Under the pieces are notes generated by a model. The model was not told where the DNA came from. It saw only the letters and a program-made list of their open reading frames with translations, and ran no database searches. A stretch of DNA of 64,000 nt from Roseimaritima ulvae (lineage in GTDB: Bacteria > Planctomycetota > Planctomycetia > Pirellulales > Pirellulaceae): positions 1,116,001 through 1,180,000 of the forward strand of contig NZ_CP042914.1 of NCBI RefSeq assembly GCF_008065135.1, given 5' to 3'. Shown here one piece after another: positions 28,379-37,073 of the stretch; within the stretch, counting starts at the first letter, position 1; each line of letters begins with the position of its first letter. A program made the position numbers and the translations under genes.

Positions 28379-30112
28379 TTAGCGCGATGCGGTAACGGCC
28401 ACGGCAGCCGCACCGGGATCGGTTTGCTGGGCCGGGACACGTACCGGAACGGCTTGATCGGAAGTCACCGCGGTTAACGGCGACGTGACGACCAAATCCC
28501 CGGGTTGCAAGGTTTGGTCGACGATCTCACAGATCCAATATTGTTGCTCGTCCAGCACGGCGGCTTCGATGGCGCGCACCCGCGGGATGACTTTGACGTA
28601 TCCCGCCACCCAGTCCTCGACGTGAAACGGCGGTGCCGCGTCGTCATCCTCAACCGCGGTGGGCTCCGATTCGCCGGCCGTTTCGGGGCCCTCGTCGGCC
28701 ACCAAATGCGGCGAATTGTCAGCCGCCGTAGGTTCGCCTTCGGACTCGGCCGGGGGCGGATCCAAGACCGATGGGTCGGGATAAAAATGCCAGACCCGAT
28801 TGCCCGGCTGCATCGCCAGTGATGGAATCAGCACCAGTTGCGTACGCGGCCGGATGTGCAGCGATACGTTGACAAACATGCCCCGCATCAGCGCCGTGGG
28901 ACCCTGTGATAAAGACTCCGTGCCATCGGGTTTCTGGAACCGTTTGGGGTTCTCTACAACAATTCGCACCGGAGCGGTGCGGGTTTGTTGATCCAAACCG
29001 ATGCCGTCGTAACGCAACAGTTTTCCGCTCCATTGGTAGGACACATCGTCGCGCCCGGACACCTGGTAGCGAATCGTGGCGTCGGTTTCGGGCAATTCGT
29101 AGCCCTGCTGGCTGGTCAGTTCCGCAGGCGGGGCCAGCCCACCGTCGGCGTCATCGTGGCGAGCTTGATCGAGGACCCAGAACAATTGATCCATCCGCAG
29201 GCTCACGGCGACTTCCACTTTGGATGTGTCTTCGATAGTGATGATCGGGCTGCCACGCTGCACAAAGGAATTGAGTTCCGCGTCTTCTCGCACGATCACG
29301 CCGCTGACTTCCGAGCGGATTTCGGTGCGGGCCAGATTCAGCTTGGCTGACTCCAGTTGCACCGCCGCCAAACGCTCGGAAGCTTCCAGACGCGTGCGCC
29401 GTTTGAGCAGCAGATCCAGTTGGTTTTGGGCGTTGACTTGCACCTGGACGGCTTGCAGCCGAGCGCGACGCATCGAATCGATTTCGGATTCACTGGCGAA
29501 GCCGGCGGGCAGCGATTCCAAGCGGCGGAGTTCACTGGTCCGCAGCTCCAGGTCCTCTTTGGCTACGTCCAGCAAGCGTTTGGCATTGGAGGTTTCCTGG
29601 TCGAGTTCCTTCAGGGCCTGATATTCCTGTTCACGTAACCGACTCAGCCGTTCGACTTCCAGTTGGTAGTCGCTGTCGTCGATGCGGCACAACAACTGGC
29701 CCGCATCGACGTAGTTGCCGGCTTCACAATCCGGGTCTTTGTAAACCACTTTGCCAGCCACTTCGGTGGCGATTTGGATCTCACGAAAGGGCACGACCAC
29801 TCCGTCGACAGTCAGGTCTAATTGCCCGCCGACCGCCTCCAACGACTGGACGACTTGCACGTCAGCGGTGGGCAACCGCTGCATCCGGCCGGCCAAAGAG
29901 CCGTCCAGGTCGGGACGCTGTTCGGCCGTGACTTTGCCAAATAACAAAAACGCCACAAACGCCAAGCCCAGCATCGCCAGTGGGATCACCACGTTGATCA
30001 ACAACGACGTGGCGGCGTCGCGGTTAGGGTGCGCCGTGGACTCCACGGGCGCGTACGGTGAGGTGGTGACCGGAGTTTCCGGTTCGGCGGTCGTCGTTGC
30101 GGATTCACTCAT
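28379..30112 (-). CDS. RND periplasmic adaptor (membrane fusion protein, HlyD-like)
   Basis: This 577-residue protein has one N-terminal helix (INVVIPLAMLGLAFVAFLLF, about residues 39-58). Beyond it are a lipoyl-like half (VVPFREIQIATEVAGKVVYK), a long coiled coil (about 150-260, Arg/Leu/Glu heptads) and the second lipoyl half (SEVSGVIVREDAELNSFVQR). It is longer than usual (350-420) because of an acidic Pro/Glu-rich insertion near residues 460-500 (PPPAESEGEPTAADNSP). It connects the RND pump to an outer-membrane channel. Its start overlaps the tetR stop by 8 bp, so translation is probably coupled. Confidence 0.9.
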   Translation of the reverse strand: MSESATTTAEPETPVTTSPYAPVESTAHPNRDAATSLLINVVIPLAMLGLAFVAFLLFGKVTAEQRPDLDGSLAGRMQRLPTADVQVVQSLEAVGGQLDLTVDGVVVPFREIQIATEVAGKVVYKDPDCEAGNYVDAGQLLCRIDDSDYQLEVERLSRLREQEYQALKELDQETSNAKRLLDVAKEDLELRTSELRRLESLPAGFASESEIDSMRRARLQAVQVQVNAQNQLDLLLKRRTRLEASERLAAVQLESAKLNLARTEIRSEVSGVIVREDAELNSFVQRGSPIITIEDTSKVEVAVSLRMDQLFWVLDQARHDDADGGLAPPAELTSQQGYELPETDATIRYQVSGRDDVSYQWSGKLLRYDGIGLDQQTRTAPVRIVVENPKRFQKPDGTESLSQGPTALMRGMFVNVSLHIRPRTQLVLIPSLAMQPGNRVWHFYPDPSVLDPPPAESEGEPTAADNSPHLVADEGPETAGESEPTAVEDDDAAPPFHVEDWVAGYVKVIPRVRAIEAAVLDEQQYWICEIVDQTLQPGDLVVTSPLTAVTSDQAVPVRVPAQQTDPGAAAVAVTASR

Positions 30113-30791
30113 GCGTGGGACTCGCAGTGGATCGGTGCAGGCAATCGAAATAGGTGCCCCCGGTCAAGGAGGCCAGCATAACAGCGGTGATGTGACGTGC
30201 CAGCGAGGGCGTGGTGTAGTGTTGTTCGCGGTCGCGCGGGGAAACCAATTGCTGTACGACGTCTCCGCCAACTCGGTAATACAAACATTGCCCCACAACG
30301 CTCAGCGCCAACTGCTGCAGCTGGTGAACCGGCACCAACTGGGCGGGGGCTTCCGACTGCAGGATTTCACCGATCGTTGTTTCCAACTGTTCCTGCAGTG
30401 GGCGAAAATACTCCTCGGCCATCTCGCGAAAGGCTTCCGTGGGACGCTGCATTTCACGCATCATCAACTGGGCTTCCCAGCCTTGGGCGTCGCCGGCCAG
30501 CATCCGCTGCAACAGAGTGTGAATCTGTAGATACAGCCGTTGCTCGGCGCTGCCCTCTTGGGCGGGCATTGGGAACTCCTGCTCCCGGCGGCCGCGAATC
30601 AGACGGATGACTTCCAGGTACAGGCCCATCTTGTCGCCAAAGTAGTATGCCACGCTGGCAACGTTGACCCCCGCGGCGGCACAGATTTCCCGCACCGTGG
30701 CGTTGTCAAAGCCGTGTTTGGCAAACGTGGGCCCGGCCGCATCGAGGATACGGAGGCGGGGATCGTCGGCGCGAGAAGCGGCGTGGGACAC
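30105..30791 (-). CDS. TetR-family repressor of the efflux operon (CecR-like)
   Basis: This 228-residue protein has an N-terminal helix-turn-helix: RILDAAGPTFAKHGFDNATV then AAAGVNVASVAYYFGDKMGL. The C-terminal ligand domain (MMREMQRPTEAFREMAEEYF) resembles the CecR/DUF1956 group, which often sits before efflux adaptor genes. It is first in an operon with the adaptor (8-bp overlap) and the RND pump. A palindromic operator lies 42-70 bp upstream of its start, overlapping the likely promoter, so autorepression released by a ligand is the natural reading. Confidence 0.9.
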   Translation of the reverse strand: MSHAASRADDPRLRILDAAGPTFAKHGFDNATVREICAAAGVNVASVAYYFGDKMGLYLEVIRLIRGRREQEFPMPAQEGSAEQRLYLQIHTLLQRMLAGDAQGWEAQLMMREMQRPTEAFREMAEEYFRPLQEQLETTIGEILQSEAPAQLVPVHQLQQLALSVVGQCLYYRVGGDVVQQLVSPRDREQHYTTPSLARHITAVMLASLTGGTYFDCLHRSTASPTHE

Positions 30792-30832
30792 GATAGTAGC
30801 GACATTCCAGAGCGAGAAGCAGAAGAGAGCAG

Positions 30833-30877
30833 TTAAACGCTTGTTTTAAACAATCGTTTAAACCGGCGGAATGTCAA
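30833..30877 (-). promoter_or_regulatory. TetR-type operator overlapping a promoter
   Basis: Bases 30833-30861 form a 29-bp near-perfect palindrome (TTAAACGCTTGTTTTAAACA then ATCGTTTAA) centred on 30847. On the minus strand a TTGACA -35 box (30872-30877 on the plus strand reads TGTCAA) lies just upstream, so the operator covers the -10 area. A long AT-rich palindrome of this form is usual for TetR-family sites. Confidence 0.8.
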
Positions 30878-30915
30878 TGGTTTCGGTTTTTTTAAAATGG
30901 GTCAGCCTGGAGAGG

Positions 30916-31644
30916 CTAACGTACTCTTAGCTGCATGATCCGAATCGGGTGCTCCGGATCGTCGGCCAGGACGACTTTGTGTTCGCGATAATCCCAGCCG
31001 TGGGCTTGGATCCAGTCCCGAAATTCGTTGGCGATGATGCGGTACGGGTCACTCAGCAAAACCTCGCCGCCGGCCGCTAGATGCTGCCGCAAGCACCGAT
31101 CCAGTTCGGGCCACAGTTGCCGCAGGTAGGTGACGTCGGACCCGAGGATCAGGGGGTAGGGTTTCTCTGGCAAGATGTCCAAGCCGAATCGCAGGCGGCG
31201 GACGGTGCATCGCTGAGCCAGTGCCCAGACGGTCAGCTGGACCAGCAGCAGCGGGTCGCTGACCCCATCGGTCAGCGTAACCTGGGCGCCGCGCAGCGCC
31301 GCCGACAGTCCGGCGCGGCCGGTTCCGCAGCCGACCTCCAGGACTCGGGTGCCTTCCAGAGCGTAGCTTTCAAGAAACCGATCCAGGCCGGCGGAAGCTC
31401 GCCAGACGGCTGCCCAAAAAGGATCGATCACGCCCTGCTCGCCGGCGTCTTGTCGCTGGCAGGCTTCCAGCAGCATGCCGTCGGGATCCGAGGCGGTGGC
31501 GATCTTCCACGGCGTGTCAGCGACTCGCACCGGAGCCCAATGCCAGCGAAACCGTTCGCTGGCACGGAATTGCAGTCGTTCTTTTTCGGACTTTGCCGAC
31601 GTTTGGTTTAGACACATGGAATTGGACATAGGTCTTATTCTCAC
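30916..31644 (-). CDS. Class I SAM-dependent methyltransferase
   Basis: This 242-residue cytoplasmic protein has motif I RVLEVGCGTGRAGLSAALRG, then VTLTDGVSDPLLLVQLTVWA, and ILGSDVTYLRQLWPELDRCL at motif IV. The pattern resembles the METTL21/nicotinamide N-methylase-like group (methyltransferase 16), whose bacterial members are mostly uncharacterised and may act on protein lysines. The start could be Met6 or Met10 instead. It lies 124 bp upstream, in the opposite sense of coordinates, from the efflux operator and is read away from a nested inverted repeat, so it is probably a separate unit. Confidence 0.82.
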   Translation of the reverse strand: MRIRPMSNSMCLNQTSAKSEKERLQFRASERFRWHWAPVRVADTPWKIATASDPDGMLLEACQRQDAGEQGVIDPFWAAVWRASAGLDRFLESYALEGTRVLEVGCGTGRAGLSAALRGAQVTLTDGVSDPLLLVQLTVWALAQRCTVRRLRFGLDILPEKPYPLILGSDVTYLRQLWPELDRCLRQHLAAGGEVLLSDPYRIIANEFRDWIQAHGWDYREHKVVLADDPEHPIRIMQLRVR

Positions 31645-31672
31645 CCGCCCTCTGGGGACGCGAAATGTTTTA

Positions 31673-32039
31673 TTGACGAAAATCTGGCTCCCCTCTCCCT
31701 CAAAACAAGCTTACGGATAATAGGTTTCATCTCAACGCTACCGTTCATTTGCTAGGTCAATTGACTTCCTCGCAAACGCTTGTTTTGGGGGAGAGGGGCC
31801 GGGGGTGAGGGGGCGACAGAGGATTAGGGGGAGTGAGGTGGGGCCAAGGGAAATTGGGGGGCAAATGGGCGATGGCAAGCAAAAATCGCCTCGTAGGATT
31901 CCCCCTCACCCCCAGCCCCTCTCCCCCAGGCAAGCCTCGGCTAGTCGAACGCAATGATGGGGGTTACCGATACGCGATCTAATGCTCTCTCCGCCACAAT
32001 AAGCTTGCCTAAGGGAGAGGGGAGCCAGACTTTCGTCAG
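31673..32039. repeat. Nested inverted-repeat (MITE-like) element
   Basis: The outer arms are about 40 bp: 31673-31713 (TTGACGAAAATCTGGCTCCC...) and 32000-32039 (...GGGAGCCAGACTTTCGTCAG). The inner arms are GCTTGTTTTGGGGGAGAGGG (31778-31813) and CCCCCTCACCCCCAGCCCCT (31911-31935). The 367-bp block lies between two same-strand genes, has no reading frame of note and looks like a non-autonomous mobile unit with a second one inserted. Confidence 0.8.
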
Positions 32040-32074
32040 TAATACATTTCACGTCCCGCGCGGGGCGACTTCGG

Positions 32075-32536
32075 CTACGGGGTTTTTCGCAGGTAGCCGG
32101 CGCTGGTTTGGAAGTAGCGAGTTCGCCGTGCGGCGGTGGATTCGGCGGCGTCGGTTTGCTGACGCTGTAGGTCGCGGAGATTGGCCTGGCAGTGCCGGCA
32201 ACCGATGCGTTCGAGATGGAAACGGACGTAGTCGGCGACGTCGTCGTCCAGCACGTTCAGCAGATACTGGCCCAGTTGCCGGCGGTCGGGGCAGGACAAC
32301 CGCTGCCGTCGCCAGATCGCACCCACGGTGTGCAGCCCGGCATCTTCGCGACCGCGAACGGTGGCCAAGCGTCGGAGCAACGGTTCGTTGTCGCGGCAGG
32401 CGGCTTCGATATCGGCCATCGTGTCGGCGGGCAGCGACTCGTCTAAAAACGCCAGCAGGTCGGCATCGCTCCAGACATCGGCATCGGTTGGGCCCGCTGC
32501 ATCGGTGGGATCGGTCGCATCGGTTGGATCTGTCAT
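32075..32536 (-). CDS. Small cytoplasmic protein, anti-sigma zinc-finger-like
   Basis: This 153-residue protein begins with an acidic low-complexity stretch (DPTDATDPTDAAGPTDAD). It is followed by a helical domain and HLERIGCRHCQANLRDLQ, an H-x5-C-x2-C arrangement like the zinc-binding motif of anti-sigma factors, though one His/Cys spacing differs from the usual Hx3Cx2C. There is no membrane helix. It starts 3 bp after the AIM24 stop, so the two are surely one operon. The DPTDA codons repeat a GATCCGACCGATGC-like unit, which may vary in number. The function is unknown. Confidence 0.7.
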   Translation of the reverse strand: MTDPTDATDPTDAAGPTDADVWSDADLLAFLDESLPADTMADIEAACRDNEPLLRRLATVRGREDAGLHTVGAIWRRQRLSCPDRRQLGQYLLNVLDDDVADYVRFHLERIGCRHCQANLRDLQRQQTDAAESTAARRTRYFQTSAGYLRKTP

Positions 32537-32539
32537 GGC

Positions 32540-33271
<732 letters not shown>

Positions 33272-33604
33272 ACAGCAGGGCGGCGGCGTAAGAGTTATTG
33301 TGTCCGCTAGGGAGAGGGCTGAGAACTACACCAAGGGGGGCGCGGATATGAAATTTTCATGAGCCGCCGAATCGGGGCGTCTCGAAGGGACCCCAGCTAA
33401 TAGCCGGTGGTCGCTGCGCTCAACCGCCGGCTATTATCCGTAACCGCTCAGCGGTACGCCTCATCCCCCTGATGGCTGGCCGTTGAGTTAGATGCTGGAC
33501 TCCGCTGTCGGCGGGGCCTATTCTGGCTAGATCGATCCGGTGGCCATTGCCCGGTGGTCCGACGGTCTTCCCCGCCCTGCGATTTCTCCCGCCAAGCTGC
33601 TGTC
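33272..33604. other. 333-bp divergent intergenic region with family-C hairpin
   Basis: The region separates the AIM24 and PSD1 starts. It carries a stem, TAATAGCCGGTGGTCGCTGC... paired with ...AACCGCCGGCTATTA (33398-33436). Close relatives occur at about 38637-38672 and 38786-38816, where the orientation differs. No gene is seen, and promoter boxes were not clear. Confidence 0.6.
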
Positions 33605-36600
33605 ATGCGAATCCATCGGCTATACCTCTTTTTACCCTGGTTGCTCGCCGCGGTGGCTGTCGCCGATCAACCAGTGGATTTTAATCGCGATATCCGTCCG
33701 ATCCTGTCCAACAAGTGCCTGCTGTGCCACGGTCCGGATGAAAGCGGATTGGAAGCCGGTTTGCGGCTCGACCAACGCGACATTGCGACTTCGGAACTGG
33801 ATTCGGGGCTGGTGGCGATTCAGCCGGGCAAGCCGGACGAGAGCGAATTGATGGTGCGGATTGCCACCGACGATGAAGGGCTGCGAATGCCGCCCGAAGA
33901 ACACGGCAAACCGCTCAGCGAACAAGAGGTGGCGTTGCTGCGTCGCTGGATCGCCGAAGGAGCTCCGTTTGCCAAACATTGGTCGTACGTGGCGGCCCGC
34001 CGGCCCGAGGTGCCCGAGGCGGCCAAACCGTTTTCGACTTGGCCGATCAATCCCGTCGATGCGTTTGTGTTGCGGCGGATGCGAGCTCAGGGGCTGCAGC
34101 CGTCTCCGCCCGCCGAGCGTGCGGCCCTGGCACGCCGCGTGTTTTTGGATCTGACCGGCTTGCCGCCGACGGTCGAAGAGGTCGACGCGTTTGTGGCCGA
34201 CGAAGATCCGCAAGCCTACGAACACTTGGTCGACGACCTGCTGCGGCGACCGGCCTTTGGGGAACACTGGGCGCGCAAGTGGTTGGACCTGGCTCGCTAT
34301 GCCGACAGCGCGGGCTACGCCGACGATCCGGCACGTACGATCTGGGCTTACCGCGATTGGGTGATCGCGGCGATCAACGACAACGTTCCCTTCGATCAAT
34401 TCACTCGCGATCAGTTGGCTGGCGACCTGCTTCCCGAACCCAGCGAGCAACAACTGGTCGCCACGGCCTTTCACCGCAACACGTTGACCAACAGCGAAGG
34501 TGGCACGATCGACGAAGAGTTTCGCAATGAAGCCATCGTCGACCGCGTCAATACAACCATGGCCGTGTGGATGGGCACCACCATGGCCTGCGCCCAGTGC
34601 CATACCCACAAGTACGACCCGCTGACCCAGGAAGAGTACTTTCGTCTGTTTGCGATTTTTAACAACACGCAAGACGCCGACCGCAAAGACGAAGCCCCTA
34701 CCCTGCCCTTGTTCACCGAAGCCCAGAAACGGCAGCGACAGCAGCTGGAAGCTCAGATCGCCGACCTGCAGCAAACCCTGCAGACGCCGACCCCCGAACT
34801 GCAATCCGAACAACAAGCCTGGGAAACAGCTTTGCAGCAGGAGGCGTCTTGGCAGACCTTGACCCCGGCCGTGGTGAGCCGTCGCAGCGAACAAGACCTG
34901 GCCGTGCAGCAAGACGGCATCGTGTTTACCGACAGCGTGGCCGAGCAGGACGTGTACACGCTGGAGTTCCCCCTGGACGGCAAGGGCGAAACGCCGACGT
35001 CGATCAACGCCTTGCGGCTGGAGGCACTACCACAGCCCGAATCGTCGCGCAAGTCGTCCGGGGTGGGCGGCGGTAATTTTGTTTTGACCGGTGTCCGCGC
35101 CCAATTGATTCCGCGGGACGACCCAGTTGTCAAAGGACGCTATGTCCGCGTCACCAATCACGGCAAAGGGCAAATTCTGTCACTTGCAGAAGTCCAGGTA
35201 TTCGACGGGGCGACCAACGTGGCCCTCGATGGCAAGGCGACGCAGCATTCCACCGACTATGCCGGACCGCCCGAATATGCCATCGATGGGAACACCGATG
35301 GCGTCTATACCAATAAATCGGTGACGCACACGGCAATCGTCGACGAACCATGGTGGGAAGTCGATTTGGGATCCTTGCAGACGATCGAACGGGTGGTGAT
35401 TTGGAATCGCACCGACAACGGTGTCGGATCACGATTGGCAAATTTTTCGATCGAAGTATTGGACGAAGATCGCCAAGTGCTGTGGCAGCAAACCGTGCCC
35501 GACTCCCCCGCTCCTTCGATGGAGTTTTCACCGAACAACGTGCGTGAGGTTCGCTTCGTCGCTGCGTTTGCCGATTATTACCAGGATCATTTCGAAGCCG
35601 AAGATGTGTTGCGTGGCGGTACCGGCGGGCAGGATGGTTGGGCCATCAACGCTTCACCGCAGCCGCATCAATTGGTGCTGATACCCGAGCGCAGCCTCAC
35701 AGCCGAGCGTCCGGCGATGCTGCGGGTCGTGATGGAACAGTTGTCGCCTCATAAAAACCATCTGCTGGGACGGTTCCGTTGGAGCGCGACCGATAGCGAA
35801 GTCGGTATTGAGCGGGCGAAAGTGCCGCAACCCATGCTGGCGATTCTCGATCAGCCGGTCGCCGAGCGTAGCGCCGACGAGGCCGCTCAGTTGGCTGCGT
35901 ACTTCCGTCAGCACGCCGCGCCCGCGCTGGTCGCCCAGCGACAGCATTTGGCCGAGGCCCGCGAGCGTTTGGCGGCGCTGCGGCCGGCGACCTCGGTGCC
36001 CGTGATGCGCGAGCGGGAGAAGGGACGCCGGGAAACGTTCCTGCAGCATCGCGGTAGCTATTTGGCCAAAGGTCCCAAGGTGCAGCCCGGAGTGCCCGCC
36101 GTGTTCCCTTCGGTACCTGAAGATCAACCCATCAATCGCTTGGCCCTGGCCACTTGGATTACTCGTGACGACAATCCCCTGACCGCTCGCGTCCTGGCCA
36201 ACCGCTACTGGGAAACCCTGTTCGGCCGCGGCATCGTGCTGACCAGCGAGGAGTTTGGTTCGCAAGGGGAACTGCCCACGCATCCCGAATTGTTGGACTG
36301 GTTGGCTACCGAGTTGCTCGCCGGCGGTTGGGATCGCAAAGCCTTTCTGAGGATGTTGGTAACGTCGGCCACATATCGCCAGAGTGCCAAAGTGGAATCG
36401 GCCACCGTGGACCCAGGTAACGTTTGGCTTGCCCGCGGTCCACGGGTGCGATTGAGCGCCGAGATGGTCCGCGATCAGGCGCTGTTTGTGGCGGGATTAT
36501 TAAGTCCCAAGATGTACGGCCCGCCGGTCAAACCGCCGCAGCCCAGCAGTGGATTGTCGGCCGCTTTTGGAGCGACGACCGATTGGAAAACCAGTGTCGG

Positions 36601-37066
36601 CGAAGACCGATATCGACGCGGCATCTATACGATGTGGCGACGCAGCAGTCCCTATCCCTCGATGGCCACCTTCGACGCACCCAATCGTGAAGTCTGTACG
36701 GTTCGCCGCAACAGCACCAATACTCCGCTGCAATCGCTAGTGACCCTGAATGACCCGGTGTATGTGGAAGCCAGTCAGTCGTTGGCTCGCATTGCTTTGC
36801 AGGCCGATGACGATTTGAGCAAACAGTTGACGCACGCCTTTCATCGTTGTGTGTTGCGGCCGCCCAGCGAGCAGGAACTGGCGGCGTTGGTTGCGTTGTA
36901 TCGCGATGCTCACGCCGAATTGGTCGATGCGCCCGAGGAAGCCGTCCGCTTGGCCAGCGATCCCTTGGGGCCACTGCCCGCGGGGATGAACGCGGTGGAT
37001 GCGGCCGCCATGACCGTGGTTGGCAACGTGTTGCTGAACTTGGACGAGATGTTTTTGAAAAGGTGA
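33605..37066 (+). CDS. PSD1 and planctomycete cytochrome c domain protein with discoidin-like insert
   Basis: The ATG at 33605 gives a signal peptide (LYLFLPWLLAAVAVA); the upstream in-frame start is not needed. Domains in order: a planctomycete cytochrome c domain with haem motif C-L-L-C-H (NKCLLCHGPDE, about residue 40), DUF1549 (about 150-370, with MACAQCHTHKYDPL), an F5/8 type C (discoidin) domain (about 512-645, LSLAEVQVFDG, YAIDGNTDGVYTN, WWEVDLGSLQTIERVVIWNR), and DUF1553 (about 840-1150, ANRYWETLFGRGIVLTSEEF, NTPLQSLVTLNDPVYVEASQ). The 1153 residues are normal for the variant with an inserted binding domain. The protein is exported, with a likely role in polysaccharide breakdown or electron transfer. 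It is paired with the DUF1501 gene 7 bp downstream. Confidence 0.92.
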   Translation: MRIHRLYLFLPWLLAAVAVADQPVDFNRDIRPILSNKCLLCHGPDESGLEAGLRLDQRDIATSELDSGLVAIQPGKPDESELMVRIATDDEGLRMPPEEHGKPLSEQEVALLRRWIAEGAPFAKHWSYVAARRPEVPEAAKPFSTWPINPVDAFVLRRMRAQGLQPSPPAERAALARRVFLDLTGLPPTVEEVDAFVADEDPQAYEHLVDDLLRRPAFGEHWARKWLDLARYADSAGYADDPARTIWAYRDWVIAAINDNVPFDQFTRDQLAGDLLPEPSEQQLVATAFHRNTLTNSEGGTIDEEFRNEAIVDRVNTTMAVWMGTTMACAQCHTHKYDPLTQEEYFRLFAIFNNTQDADRKDEAPTLPLFTEAQKRQRQQLEAQIADLQQTLQTPTPELQSEQQAWETALQQEASWQTLTPAVVSRRSEQDLAVQQDGIVFTDSVAEQDVYTLEFPLDGKGETPTSINALRLEALPQPESSRKSSGVGGGNFVLTGVRAQLIPRDDPVVKGRYVRVTNHGKGQILSLAEVQVFDGATNVALDGKATQHSTDYAGPPEYAIDGNTDGVYTNKSVTHTAIVDEPWWEVDLGSLQTIERVVIWNRTDNGVGSRLANFSIEVLDEDRQVLWQQTVPDSPAPSMEFSPNNVREVRFVAAFADYYQDHFEAEDVLRGGTGGQDGWAINASPQPHQLVLIPERSLTAERPAMLRVVMEQLSPHKNHLLGRFRWSATDSEVGIERAKVPQPMLAILDQPVAERSADEAAQLAAYFRQHAAPALVAQRQHLAEARERLAALRPATSVPVMREREKGRRETFLQHRGSYLAKGPKVQPGVPAVFPSVPEDQPINRLALATWITRDDNPLTARVLANRYWETLFGRGIVLTSEEFGSQGELPTHPELLDWLATELLAGGWDRKAFLRMLVTSATYRQSAKVESATVDPGNVWLARGPRVRLSAEMVRDQALFVAGLLSPKMYGPPVKPPQPSSGLSAAFGATTDWKTSVGEDRYRRGIYTMWRRSSPYPSMATFDAPNREVCTVRRNSTNTPLQSLVTLNDPVYVEASQSLARIALQADDDLSKQLTHAFHRCVLRPPSEQELAALVALYRDAHAELVDAPEEAVRLASDPLGPLPAGMNAVDAAAMTVVGNVLLNLDEMFLKR

Positions 37067-37073
37067 ACCAGGT

